The notes beneath the pieces were generated by a model. It was not told the origin of the DNA. It saw only the letters and a program-made list of their open reading frames with translations, and did not search any database. 56,910 nt of DNA. Source: Peteryoungia wuzhouensis. GTDB taxonomy: Bacteria > Pseudomonadota > Alphaproteobacteria > Rhizobiales > Rhizobiaceae. This document shows, in pieces, positions 14,719-23,251 of this stretch (positions are counted from its first letter, which is position 1; every line of letters begins with the position of its first letter). A program made the translations under genes and the position numbers. The stretch lies in assembly GCF_003205195.1 (NCBI RefSeq), contig NZ_QJRY01000014.1, positions 1 through 56,910 of the forward strand, read 5' to 3'.

Positions 14719-16152
14719 ATGGAATACGGATTCACCACAGCGGCCTATGTCGTCGCAGCCGTTCTCTTCATCCTGTCGCTCGGCGGTCTTTCCGGCCAGG
14801 AAAGCGCCAAGCGCGCCGTCTGGTACGGCATATCAGGCATGGCGCTCGCCGTTGCCGCAACGATCTACGGTCCAGGAGCCGGCAACTGGTTCGTCTCGCT
14901 GGTCATGATCGCGATCGGTGGCGCCATCGGCTGGGTCGTTGCCCAGCGCGTCCAGATGACGGAGATGCCGCAGCTTGTCGCGGCGATGCATTCGCTGGTC
15001 GGTCTTGCCGCCGTCTTCATCGGCTTCAACGCCCATATCGAAGCCGTCGATGTCGCCGCACTGGATGAGGCCGCCCGCTCGACGCTGACAGGTTTTGCCG
15101 CGATCCTCGCGCACAAGACGCCGGTCGAACTCACCATCCTCCGTGTCGAGGTCTTCCTCGGCGTTTTCATCGGTGCGATCACCTTCACCGGCTCGGTCAT
15201 CGCCTTCGGCAAGCTGGCCGGACGGGTCGACGGCAAGGCAAAGAAACTGCCGGGCGGCCATCTGCTCAATGCCGGTGCAGCACTTGCCTCGCTGATCCTG
15301 CTATACCTCTATGTCGGCGGTGCGGGCGCCTGGACGCTGGTGCTGATGACGCTCTTGGCCTTCTTCATCGGCTATCACCTGATCATGGGTATCGGCGGCG
15401 CGGACATGCCGGTCGTCGTGTCCATGCTCAACAGCTATTCCGGCTGGGCGGCGGCGGCCATCGGCTTCTCGCTGTCGAACGATCTCCTGATCGTCGTCGG
15501 CGCGCTGGTCGGCTCCTCGGGCGCGATCCTGTCCTACATCATGTGCAAGGCGATGAACCGCAGCTTCGTCTCGGTCATCCTCGGCGGCTTCGGCGGCACC
15601 ACGGGACCACAGATGGAAGTGACCGGCGAGCAGATCGCAATCGATGGCGAAGGTGTCGCCAATGCGCTCAATGATGCGGACTCGGTCATCATCATCCCGG
15701 GTTACGGCATGGCGGTCGCCCAGGCGCAGCAGTCGGTCTCGGAACTGACGCGCAAACTGCGCGCCGCCGGCAAGACCGTGCGTTTCGCCATCCATCCGGT
15801 TGCCGGCCGCCTGCCGGGGCACATGAACGTGCTGCTCGCGGAAGCGAAGGTGCCTTACGACATCGTTCTCGAAATGGACGAGATCAACGAGGACTTCCCC
15901 GAAACGGACGTCGCGATCGTCATCGGCTCGAACGACATCGTCAACCCGGCCGCCCAGGAAGACCCGAACTCGCCGATCGCCGGCATGCCGGTTCTCGAAG
16001 TGTGGAAGGCCAAGCAGGTGTTCGTGTCCAAGCGCGGTCAGGGCACCGGCTATTCCGGCATCGAGAACCCGCTGTTCTACAAGGAGAATACGCGGATGTT
16101 CTACGGCGACGCGAAGAAGTCGATCGACAGCATTCTGCCGTTGATCAAGTAA
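14719..16152 (+). CDS. pntB: NAD(P) transhydrogenase subunit beta
   Basis: A 477-residue partner of PntA. The first 270 residues hold around eight membrane helices of the proton channel (dII), including HSLVGLAAVFIGFNAH with the channel histidine region. The last 180 residues are the NADP(H)-binding dIII domain with IIIPGYGMAVAQAQQSV, HPVAGRLPGHMNVLLAEA and IVIGSNDIVNPAAQ, finishing with GQGTGYSGIENPLFY. AGGGGAGGGG precedes the ATG. The pair forms one operon closed by a terminator. Confidence 0.96.
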   Translation: MEYGFTTAAYVVAAVLFILSLGGLSGQESAKRAVWYGISGMALAVAATIYGPGAGNWFVSLVMIAIGGAIGWVVAQRVQMTEMPQLVAAMHSLVGLAAVFIGFNAHIEAVDVAALDEAARSTLTGFAAILAHKTPVELTILRVEVFLGVFIGAITFTGSVIAFGKLAGRVDGKAKKLPGGHLLNAGAALASLILLYLYVGGAGAWTLVLMTLLAFFIGYHLIMGIGGADMPVVVSMLNSYSGWAAAAIGFSLSNDLLIVVGALVGSSGAILSYIMCKAMNRSFVSVILGGFGGTTGPQMEVTGEQIAIDGEGVANALNDADSVIIIPGYGMAVAQAQQSVSELTRKLRAAGKTVRFAIHPVAGRLPGHMNVLLAEAKVPYDIVLEMDEINEDFPETDVAIVIGSNDIVNPAAQEDPNSPIAGMPVLEVWKAKQVFVSKRGQGTGYSGIENPLFYKENTRMFYGDAKKSIDSILPLIK

Positions 16153-16178
16153 GGCGGGTTGGATTTGTGAAGATGGAA

Positions 16179-16200
16179 AGCCGGGCGGAGACGCCCGGCT
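16179..16200 (+). terminator. Rho-independent terminator of pntAB
   Basis: AGCCGGGCG / CGCCCGGCT stem with four-base loop followed by a run of six T. Confidence 0.9.
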
Positions 16201-16307
16201 TTTTTGTTGGCCTCGCGGACGTGAAAGTGCGGCGGGGGCAACGCAAGGGTTGCCGATCTCAGCCGATTTCGTGGAGCGGCGACCGTTGAGTGCTCCGTGC
16301 AATTGAT

Positions 16308-16337
16308 TTGACGGCGCCAAGATGCCGCGCGCATAAT
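16308..16337 (+). promoter_or_regulatory. Candidate sigma-70 promoter for the small gene / AbiEii remnant pair
   Basis: TTGACG (16308-16313), 18-base spacer, CATAAT (16332-16337), 32 bp before ATG 16370. Confidence 0.5.
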
Positions 16338-16369
16338 GCGTGCACGGCCCCGATGAAGAGGAACGTGAG

Positions 16370-16636
16370 ATGAAGCCGATCGATTCACTTGTGCTGGGCA
16401 CTGTGAACGCGCCGTATAGCAAGAAGCTGGACGCGGCTGGGCTTGTCGCCTGCATCCTTGATCCGGATGAGAGCAAAGCGGCAGCCGGGCCGATGTCATC
16501 ATTCTTTTACGAGATTTCTCCCGCGCTTCAAATGCAGTTTGCGGAGGCACACAGCATCCCCACGGCCGCTTTGCGGGCTGCTGCTGCGGCATTCGATACA
16601 TGGTCGGGGCAGAAGAACCACTTGCTTGTCGCATGA
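16370..16636 (+). CDS. Small protein of unknown function, coupled partner of an AbiEii-like gene
   Basis: An 88-residue soluble protein that I cannot assign to a family (MKPIDSLVLGTVNAPYSKKL start, helical FAEHAS-like middle, LRAAAAAFDTWSG end). GAGGAACGTGAG precedes the ATG. Its stop overlaps the start of the nucleotidyltransferase remnant (ATGA), so in the ancestral form the two were translationally coupled, as toxin-antitoxin genes often are. It is not recognisably AbiEi. The reading frame itself is intact. Confidence 0.65.
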   Translation: MKPIDSLVLGTVNAPYSKKLDAAGLVACILDPDESKAAAGPMSSFFYEISPALQMQFAEAHSIPTAALRAAAAAFDTWSGQKNHLLVA

Positions 16637-17242
16637 CATCCCATTGGGAACAGCTTCTGCGCGTTGCTTGCGATCTGATCGATCGTTCTCCTCTTGGTCA
16701 CGAGTGGACATTTGGCGGCGGTACCGCATTGATGCTCCAAATCGATCATCGATTGAGCCAGGATCCCGCTCGACAAAGCCTCCCGCTTTGCAATCTGCCG
16801 ATGAGCTACATCGGCGACGGACACCGCTTTCTGAAGATTTGAAGAGATAGGCCAGATCGATTTTATCGCTTGCGCTCAGATGACCAGTCCATCCTGGACG
16901 GAGATCGAGCTGCTCGGAAGATCGATCAGGATTGAGACCGTTCCTGAGATCATCACCAAGAAGGTCTTTTACCGAGGCGCGCATATCGCCGCGCGTGATG
17001 TATTCGATATTGTGGCGGCGAGCGTCGGCCACAGGCAAACCGTTATTGAAGCGCTGGCGACCTATCCGGCCAGAACCGCAATTGCCGCTGATGCTTTGCG
17101 ACGGCTCAATCCTGAATTCGTGATGAGCGTGGTCGATCAGTTGCAGATCAGACCGGGATTTGAGCACCTCAAGGTCTCAGCGATCGAAGACTGCCTTGAT
17201 GTGTTTTCGACGGCGATCAGCTTTGCGGGTACCAAGGACTAA
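16633..17242 (+). pseudogene. Broken AbiEii-like nucleotidyltransferase
   Basis: Two pieces in different frames match one AbiEii/AbiGii-type nucleotidyltransferase. Frame one (16633-16842) reads EWTFGGGTALMLQIDHRLSQD, split here as EWTFGGGTALML and DHRLSQD, the motif of the nucleotide-binding loop, then jumps to PMSYIGDGHRFLKI and a TGA. From 16841 another frame reads EEIGQIDFIACAQ and carries on without a stop through IETVPEIITKKVFYRG and AARDVFDIVAA to 17242. So there is a one-base frame shift at about 16840. In addition the DxD residues and roughly 15-20 following residues expected after DHRLSQD are missing, which would remove catalysis. Inactive in both respects. Confidence 0.8.
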
Positions 17243-17308
17243 CCGCCCCAAACAGTGGTCTGTCCGTGCCTACGTTCCGGCGTTCTTTATCTTTTGCCCT
17301 CAAACGCA

Positions 17309-17333
17309 AGACCCCGCCACGCGGGCGGGGTCT
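17309..17333. terminator. Terminator hairpin between pseudogene and FAH-family gene
   Basis: AGACCCCGCC / GGCGGGGTCT stem around a five-base loop between convergent transcription units. No long T-run, but strongly GC-paired. Confidence 0.65.
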
Positions 17334-17354
17334 GACTGCTCGGCGCTTGACGTC

Positions 17355-18197
17355 TCAAACATCCGCCTTGAACGTCTGCTTCTGCGTTCCGAGTCCTTCG
17401 ATGCCGAGCTCCACCACATCGCCGGCGTTGAGAAACTGCGGTGGCTTCATGCCGAGGCCAACGCCCGGAGGGGTGCCGGTGGAGATGACGTCGCCGGGAT
17501 GCAGGCTCATGAACTGCGAGAGATAGGAAACGAGATGGGCGACGCCGTAGACCATTGTCTTCGATGAGCCGTCCTGCATCATCTTGCCGTTGACCGAGAG
17601 CCACATCTTGAGGTTCTGCGGGTCGGCAATTTCATCCTTGGTGACCAGCCAGGGGCCGATCGGGCCGAAGGTGTCGCAGGACTTGCCCTTGGTCCACTGG
17701 CCAGCGCGCTCCGTCTGGAAGGCGCGTTCGGAAACGTCGTGGGAGACGCAGTAGCCGGCGACGTAATCCATGGCGTCGGCTTCCGAAACATATTTCGCCG
17801 TCTTGCCGATGACGACGCCGAGTTCGACTTCCCAGTCGGTCTTTTCCGAGGTGCGCGGGATCAGAACATCATCGTTCGGGCCGCAGATGGCCGAGGTCGC
17901 CTTCATGAAGATGACCGGTTCCGGCGGCACGGCTGCACCGGTTTCGGCGGCGTGGTCGGAATAGTTGAGACCGATGCAGATGAACTTGCCGGTGCCGGCA
18001 ACGCAGGCGCCGATGCGGTCGGCGGCGATCTCCGGCAGCGATGCGAGGTCGAGGGCGGCGATCTTTGCGAGGCCCTCGGGAGAGATCGCGGCACCGCCGA
18101 TATCGGCGACATGGGCCGAGAGGTCACGGACCTTGCCGTCCTTGTCGAGAATAGCCGGCTTTTCCTGGCCAAGCGGGCCGACGCGCATCAGTTTCAT
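17355..18197 (-). CDS. Fumarylacetoacetate hydrolase-family enzyme (2,4-diketo-3-deoxy-L-fuconate hydrolase candidate)
   Basis: A 280-residue FAH-fold, Mg-dependent C-C hydrolase. Signature blocks: FICIGLNYSDHAAETG, VIFMKATSAI, the metal site DWEVELGVVIGK (Asp-x-Glu-x-Glu) and GYCVSHDVSERAFQ. GKSCDTFGPIGPWL and ISTGTPPGVGLG are typical of the ureidoglycolate lyase/sugar-acid branch. It lies downstream of an SDR dehydrogenase and near a lactonase, the order of the non-phosphorylated L-fucose route in which this enzyme would split diketo-deoxyfuconate into pyruvate and lactate. ATG 18197 follows AAGGAA. Substrate assignment is by context only. Confidence 0.8.
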   Translation of the reverse strand: MKLMRVGPLGQEKPAILDKDGKVRDLSAHVADIGGAAISPEGLAKIAALDLASLPEIAADRIGACVAGTGKFICIGLNYSDHAAETGAAVPPEPVIFMKATSAICGPNDDVLIPRTSEKTDWEVELGVVIGKTAKYVSEADAMDYVAGYCVSHDVSERAFQTERAGQWTKGKSCDTFGPIGPWLVTKDEIADPQNLKMWLSVNGKMMQDGSSKTMVYGVAHLVSYLSQFMSLHPGDVISTGTPPGVGLGMKPPQFLNAGDVVELGIEGLGTQKQTFKADV

Positions 18198-18295
18198 GGT
18201 CGTATTCCTTTCCAAAGGTCGCGGCAGAGCCGCTCATTGTCTGTTGTCCGCAATGGCGGACGGGAAAACTGCTTCACACGTTTCCTTGGTGTTGC

Positions 18296-19030
18296 TCAGA
18301 TCGTCCAGCCGCCGTCAATGGCGAAGGCCTGGCCCGAGGTATAGGTGGCGCCGGCGATGTAGACGGCGAGATCGGCGATTTCTTCCGGGGTCCCGAGCCG
18401 CCCCATGGGCTGGCGGGCAATGAAGGCGGCGCGCGCGGCGTCATAGTCCCCTTGCGCGCGCATGCGGTCCTGCAGCGAGGGGCTTTCGACCGTGCCGGGG
18501 CAGATGGCATTGCAGCGGATCCCCTGCGTCACGTAATCGGCCGCAACCGATTTCGTCAGGCCGACTACTGCCGCCTTCGTGACTGTGTAGGCGCAGCGGT
18601 TCGGCACGCCCTTCACCGAGCTTGCGACCGAGGCCATGTTGATGATCGAGCCGTCGCCACGCTCCAGCATCGCCGGCAGGACGGCGCGGATGGTGCGGAT
18701 CATGGCGCGGACATTGAGGTCGAAGGCGAAGTCGAGGTCCTTGTCGGCCATGTCCATCACCGTCCCGCCATGCACGACACCGGCACAATTGAAGAGAACA
18801 TCGAAAGGACCGGTTTCGGCGACCACCGCCTTGACCGCTGCCTCGCTCAAGACGTCGAGCTGGCGCGTCGTGATGCCGGCCTCGTGCTCAAGGCTTGCCA
18901 GCGCTTCGGTGTTTATGTCGGTTGCGACGACGGTTGCCCCGGCGCGGGCAAAGGCGAGCGCGCTGGCGCGACCGATGCCCTGGCCTGCTGCCGTCACCAG
19001 CACATGTTTGTTCTTCAAAGGCAGGTTCAT
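18296..19030 (-). CDS. SDR dehydrogenase (2-keto-3-deoxy-L-fuconate dehydrogenase-like)
   Basis: A 244-residue classical short-chain dehydrogenase: cofactor loop TAAGQGIGRASALAFARAG with ATDIN suggesting NAD preference, NCAGVVHGG, active-site Ser in INMASVASS and Tyr-x3-Lys in YTVTKAAVVG, then ICPGTVESPSLQDR. The last block, and the short overall length, resemble the KDF dehydrogenase/BDH2 group, which oxidises the C4 hydroxyl of 2-keto-3-deoxy-L-fuconate. GGAGGAG precedes the ATG. It is 98 bp upstream of the FAH gene on the same strand and divergent from an IclR regulator. Confidence 0.82.
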   Translation of the reverse strand: MNLPLKNKHVLVTAAGQGIGRASALAFARAGATVVATDINTEALASLEHEAGITTRQLDVLSEAAVKAVVAETGPFDVLFNCAGVVHGGTVMDMADKDLDFAFDLNVRAMIRTIRAVLPAMLERGDGSIINMASVASSVKGVPNRCAYTVTKAAVVGLTKSVAADYVTQGIRCNAICPGTVESPSLQDRMRAQGDYDAARAAFIARQPMGRLGTPEEIADLAVYIAGATYTSGQAFAIDGGWTI

Positions 19031-19217
19031 CCTAGGCTCCTCCAGCCGATCTCAAATCCACCGATTGACCGGTCCTGCCGGCGTCTCGGACGTAAACTCC
19101 CATTCCCGGACCACTCGACACTTGCATAATTTGCGCAGCGGTGCGAGCATCATTCATATGCAAAACATTTATTCATGAACGTCAAGGTCAGTCCGGCGAG
19201 TTCGAGGAGAGAAATGC
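19031..19217. promoter_or_regulatory. Divergent promoter/operator region of the SDR-FAH operon and iclR-type gene
   Basis: An AT-rich patch at 19120-19180 contains related direct and inverted motifs: TTGCATAATTTGC, TTCATATGCAAAACA and ATTCATGAAC. Such repeated ATGCA/TTCAT half-sites are a reasonable IclR-type operator. No single perfect palindrome stands out. Confidence 0.5.
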
Positions 19218-20021
19218 GTGAATGACCTCGACCAGGATCGATACCGGGCGCCGGCGCTCGACAAGGGTCTCGATATTCTCGAACTGCTCGCGGGTGTGGA
19301 TGGTGGCCTCAGCCAGGCGGAAATCGCCAAGAAGCTTGACCGCAGTCCGAACGAATTCTACCGGATGCTCGACCGGCTGGTGAAGCGCGGCTATGTCGCG
19401 CGCCTCGAGGGCGACCGTTATGTGCTGACGCTCAAGCTTTTCGGTCTCGCGCAGCTGCATGCGCCGACACGGCGCCTCGCGTCGCTTGCCATGCCGCTGA
19501 TGCGGGAACTGGCGGAGATCACGCAACAGGAAAACCACATCGTCGTCTATGACCGGGGACACCCGGTCGTGATCGCACAGCTTGAGGCGCCGAATTACTG
19601 GGGGATCTCGATCCGCGTCGGTTCGCGCATGGGATTGTTCGATACCGGGTCCGGGCATGTGTTGCTGGCCTTCCGCAGCCCGGATGTACGGTCGATGATG
19701 GTGGCGGAACATGTCGCAAGTGGCGGCCTGGACGGGCGAATGACCGAGGCCTTTGCCGCCCGGCTCGACGCGATCCGTACGCGTGGCTACGAGATGATGC
19801 CGAGCGCCCAGACGGCGGGCGTGACAAACCTGTCCGCCCCGATCGTCAGCGCAGACGGCGAGGCTTTGGCAGCGCTTACCGTGCCTTACATCACGATCAT
19901 CAACATGCCCGATGCCCCCGATATTGCCCGGACGATCGAGGTCTTGAAGGATACGGCGCGGCGGATCTCTGAGCTTGCAGGCGCAAGTCTGGGTGCCGGT
20001 TCCCCGTCGGCCGACAGCTGA
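19218..20021 (+). CDS. IclR-family transcription regulator
   Basis: A 267-residue regulator: N-terminal winged helix (LDKGLDILELLAG, LSQAEIAKKLDRSPNEFYRM, LVKRGYVARLEGDRYVLTLK) and a C-terminal GAF-like effector domain (ITQQENHIVVYDRG, VGSRMGLFDTGSGHVLLAF, RTRGYEMMPSAQTAGVTNLS). The start is GTG 19218 with GAGGAGAG upstream. It is divergent from the SDR-FAH operon and 28 bp upstream of the lactonase gene, so it most likely controls both arms in response to a sugar acid. Confidence 0.92.
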   Translation: MNDLDQDRYRAPALDKGLDILELLAGVDGGLSQAEIAKKLDRSPNEFYRMLDRLVKRGYVARLEGDRYVLTLKLFGLAQLHAPTRRLASLAMPLMRELAEITQQENHIVVYDRGHPVVIAQLEAPNYWGISIRVGSRMGLFDTGSGHVLLAFRSPDVRSMMVAEHVASGGLDGRMTEAFAARLDAIRTRGYEMMPSAQTAGVTNLSAPIVSADGEALAALTVPYITIINMPDAPDIARTIEVLKDTARRISELAGASLGAGSPSADS

Positions 20022-20049
20022 GTTTCAAAGGCCTTGGGAGGGGCCATCC

Positions 20050-20889
20050 ATGATCATCGATACCCATCTGCATCTGATCTACCGCGACCGCCTCACTTAT
20101 CCCTGGCTGAAGGACGAGCCCGGCCTCGACGCCGATTTCACTTGGGAAACCTATGCGCGTGAAGCGCGGCGGCTCGGCATTTCCTCGGTGTTGCATATGG
20201 AAGTCGACGTGGCCCCCGCCGACATCGAGGCGGAAACGGCGATGGTGCAGGGCCTATCCCAGTCACCGGACAGTCTTCTTCGCGGCGTCATCGCGTCCTG
20301 CCGCCCTGAAGATCCCGGTTTCGCTGCCTATCTCGAGGCCCAGCGTGCCAATCCCTTCGTCAAGGGATTTCGCCGGGTCCTGCATGTGGTGCCCGACGAC
20401 GTCTCCGAGGGGGCGTTGTTTAGGGAGAATGTCAAGCGGCTGTCCGGCACGGGGCTGACCTTCGATCTCTGTATGTTTCCGCATCAGATCGACAAGGCGA
20501 AGGCGCTCGTCGATCTCGCGCCCGATGTCACTTTCATCATCGACCATTGCGGCGTGCCCGATATCAAGGGGCATGGTTATGACACCTGGAAGAGGGGTAT
20601 CACCGAGATTGCCCGGCGGGGCAATGTGCGGGTGAAGATCTCCGGTATCCCCGCTTATGGGGATCGCGAAAACTGGACGCTCGACGATCTGAAACCCTAT
20701 TTCGACCACACCCTCGGCGCCTTCGGCTTCGACCGTGCCATCTGGGGATCGGACTGGCCGGTCTGCACGCTCGGCGGCGGGCTCTCGACATGGGTCGCGA
20801 CGACGCAGGCGCTGCTGCATGGTTGCACCATGGACGAGAAGGACAAGCTCTTCGCGGCCAATGCCAAACGCCTCTGGCAGCTCGGTTAA
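20050..20889 (+). CDS. Amidohydrolase-2 family sugar lactonase (L-fuconolactonase candidate)
   Basis: A 279-residue TIM-barrel hydrolase of the COG3618 group. It begins MIIDTHLHLIYRDRLTYPWL, whose HLH pair and the YPWL block are shared with L-fucono-1,5-lactonases, then VLHMEVDVAPAD, FDLCMFPHQI, FIIDHCGVPDI, VRVKISGIPAYG and the metal Asp in RAIWGSDWPVCTLGG. GGGAGG precedes ATG 20050. Together with the KDF dehydrogenase-like SDR and FAH hydrolase it makes three steps of a fucose-type pathway; the sugar dehydrogenase, dehydratase and transporter are not in the window. Other deoxy- or pentonolactones are possible substrates. Confidence 0.82.
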   Translation: MIIDTHLHLIYRDRLTYPWLKDEPGLDADFTWETYAREARRLGISSVLHMEVDVAPADIEAETAMVQGLSQSPDSLLRGVIASCRPEDPGFAAYLEAQRANPFVKGFRRVLHVVPDDVSEGALFRENVKRLSGTGLTFDLCMFPHQIDKAKALVDLAPDVTFIIDHCGVPDIKGHGYDTWKRGITEIARRGNVRVKISGIPAYGDRENWTLDDLKPYFDHTLGAFGFDRAIWGSDWPVCTLGGGLSTWVATTQALLHGCTMDEKDKLFAANAKRLWQLG

Positions 20890-21566
20890 CGGGGCCGGTC
20901 GCGCTCGGCGAGCAGGCGGCGCAGATAGCCGCGCATGGCGATGATATGCGCCTCGATGTCGTCGTTGGAGGCTGACAGATCCTGCAGGGCGTAGCTCTGC
21001 AGGATGATGCCGTCGATGCCGATCAGCATCTGGCGGGCGACGGCGCGACCGATCCGGCGAAGATCCTCGTCCGCATCGTCCTCGAAGACCAAGTGGCCGT
21101 AGAAATCGATATAGGCATTGTACTGCCGGGCCGCGAGCCATTCGGAGCCCTTGGTGCGCAATGCATAGAGCGTCAGTTCGGTCTGGGCGATCTGCTTGCC
21201 ACGCGTCCTCTGAATGTAGCGCCAGCTGGCTCGGATCAGGGCCTCGACGCGATCTTCCGGGGCCGAGGGCAGGGATACGTCCTGACGATAGGCTGCATCC
21301 ATCTCGGCGATCAGGTCTTCGAGCACGGCGATCAGCAGGCTCTCCTTGCTGTCGAAGTAGTAGTGCAGGGTGGCGAGTTTCACGCCGGCAGAGGCGGCTA
21401 TGCGGCGCGTGGTGAGCGCCTCGATGCCACCCTCCTCCAGCGCCTCGCGCGCGCCCCGGATGATCCGTAGACGGGTTTCAAGACCCTTGCGTGTCGCGCC
21501 TGCCGGACGCCCTCGGCCCGTTGAGGCCAATGATGTCTCGTTCGCCGCGTCTGCCGGTTCGCTCAT
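20886..21566 (-). CDS. TetR-family transcription regulator
   Basis: A 226-residue repressor-like protein. HTH: RLRIIRGAREALEEGGIEAL then TTRRIAASAGVKLATLHYYF and DSKESLLIAVL. The C-terminal ligand domain is helical and unassigned. Its start overlaps the stop of the upstream amidohydrolase by four bases and it has a strong GGAGGAGG. It is therefore the last gene of the long transporter/hydrolase operon and probably its local regulator. Its 3' end overlaps the convergent lactonase gene by four bases. Confidence 0.9.
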   Translation of the reverse strand: MSEPADAANETSLASTGRGRPAGATRKGLETRLRIIRGAREALEEGGIEALTTRRIAASAGVKLATLHYYFDSKESLLIAVLEDLIAEMDAAYRQDVSLPSAPEDRVEALIRASWRYIQRTRGKQIAQTELTLYALRTKGSEWLAARQYNAYIDFYGHLVFEDDADEDLRRIGRAVARQMLIGIDGIILQSYALQDLSASNDDIEAHIIAMRGYLRRLLAERDRPR

Positions 21567-23239
21567 CGGCCTCCTCCGGCATCGAAGGTGACACGGCCGT
21601 CGCAGATGGTGAGCACGGGTGAGAGATCGGCGATATCGGCAGCGGCGGTCGTCTCGATATTGCCGGACAGGACCACGACGTCTGCAAGATAGCCGGGTTT
21701 CAGAACACCCTTCCGATCCTCCATATATTCGACCCAGGCGCCGGTGCGGGTGTATGCGGCCAGCGTTTCGGTGAGGCTCAGACGCTGGTCTGGCATGTCG
21801 TCGGCCCAGGGCTGCCGTGTCATCGCATCGCGGATGCAGCTCAGCGGGGGCAGGGGCGAGACCGGCCAGTCGGTGGCGAAGACGATGGTGGCGCCTGCAT
21901 CGACCAGCGTCTTCCAGGCAAAGGCATGGGGCCAGCGTTCGCGGCCGATATAGGTGAGGTAAGGTTCGAGCGGCAGGCCGGCCGAGCCCGGCGGATGGGT
22001 CGGTTGCATCGAGGCGATCGTGCCGGATGTGGCAAAGCGCGGGATGTCGTCGGGATGAACCACTTCGATGTGTTCGATGCGGTTGCGCATGTCGCTTTTG
22101 CCATTGGCGGCGATCGAGGCTTCGTAGCCGTCGAGCACCATGCGCACCGCGCCGTCGCCGATGGCGTGGACCGCAACCGGCATGCCGAGGCGGTTGGCCT
22201 CGGTCGCGACCGCATTGAAGGCCTCGGCTGAAAACAGCGGCTCGCCCTTCCAGCCGGGCTTGTGGGCATAATCATCGACGAAAACGGCGGTTTCGCCTTC
22301 GGTCACGCCGTCCATGAACAACTTGACGAAGTTGCAGCGCAGCTTGTCCGTGTCGAAGCGCTTCTTCCAGGCCGCTGCCTTCTCTTCCAGGTCCGAAAGC
22401 GGCATGAAGTTCTTCATGTGGTAGGGCATGCGGACCCGCACCGGAAGACCCTCGGTCTTCTCGATCTCATCCAGCATTTCCAGCTGGTAGAGATTGCCAT
22501 CCATGTTCTGGAACGACGTGATGCCGAGAGAGGCGCAATAGGCGAGACCTTTCTTCAGAACAGCAATATCACCCGCCCGCTCCTCGGTGGTCACGTGCGC
22601 CGGATCGCCGCCGGTGCCGACACCCAGGCTTTCCCGTCCACCGGTTGCGCCCATGGAGGCGACGGGACGGATGGCATTGGTCTCACGCAGTTCCCCGTTC
22701 GCCAGGCCGTCCTCGCCCATGACGATCTCGTTGCCGACGCCGACATCACCGCCCTTGATGATGCCGCCCATCTCCAGGGCCATCGTGTTGGCCCAGGCCG
22801 TATGGTGGTCGGGGGCGAACATCAGGAACGGCCGATCGGCAATGATGCGGTCGAGGTGGTGGCGCGTGACACGTTCCGTCTCGGAGAGAATGGTGTAGTC
22901 GGCCGTTTGCGCGACGAGCAGCGGCAGGTCGGGATGGGCGGCGGCATAGTCCCTCACGGCCTTGCTCAGGGCATCGAAGCCCTTGACGCCGAAGAGCGAG
23001 AGTTCGCCCAGCGACACCGAACCACCGAAGATATGCATATGAGCTTCGTTGAAGCCGGGCAGCACTGTTGCCCCATTCGCGTCGACGATGCGGGTCTGTG
23101 GCCCCGCCAGCGCGAGGATCTCCGCGTTCGAACCGACCGCGGTCACGCGATTGCCGGTCAGGGCGACCGCTTCTGTCCTCGGACGGTCGTCGTCCATGGT
23201 CAGGACGGTTGCGTTGTGGATGATGATATCGGCGCTCAT
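21563..23239 (-). CDS. YtcJ-type metal-dependent amidohydrolase (copy 1)
   Basis: A 558-residue Amidohydro_3 protein: N-terminal beta-sandwich strand MSADIIIHNATVLTMDDDRP, metal HxH in NEAHMHIFGGS, FVKLFMDGVTEGETAVF with the lysine position, HAIGDGAVRMVLDGYEA, RIEHIEVVHPDDIPRF, ATDWPVSPLPPLSCI and the returning sandwich PGYLADVVVLSGNIE. Family members hydrolyse amides including N-substituted formamides; the substrate here is unknown. It is followed immediately by tetR (ATGA) and is 12 bp downstream of a close paralogue. Confidence 0.85.
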   Translation of the reverse strand: MSADIIIHNATVLTMDDDRPRTEAVALTGNRVTAVGSNAEILALAGPQTRIVDANGATVLPGFNEAHMHIFGGSVSLGELSLFGVKGFDALSKAVRDYAAAHPDLPLLVAQTADYTILSETERVTRHHLDRIIADRPFLMFAPDHHTAWANTMALEMGGIIKGGDVGVGNEIVMGEDGLANGELRETNAIRPVASMGATGGRESLGVGTGGDPAHVTTEERAGDIAVLKKGLAYCASLGITSFQNMDGNLYQLEMLDEIEKTEGLPVRVRMPYHMKNFMPLSDLEEKAAAWKKRFDTDKLRCNFVKLFMDGVTEGETAVFVDDYAHKPGWKGEPLFSAEAFNAVATEANRLGMPVAVHAIGDGAVRMVLDGYEASIAANGKSDMRNRIEHIEVVHPDDIPRFATSGTIASMQPTHPPGSAGLPLEPYLTYIGRERWPHAFAWKTLVDAGATIVFATDWPVSPLPPLSCIRDAMTRQPWADDMPDQRLSLTETLAAYTRTGAWVEYMEDRKGVLKPGYLADVVVLSGNIETTAAADIADLSPVLTICDGRVTFDAGGGR

Positions 23240-23251
23240 GGCAGTTCTTTC

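Noticed and set aside
16499..17167. A 222-codon minus-strand frame across the broken AbiEii locus
   Set aside because: No recognisable motif or ribosome site, whereas both plus-strand frames match one AbiEii-type protein and explain the region as a pseudogene.
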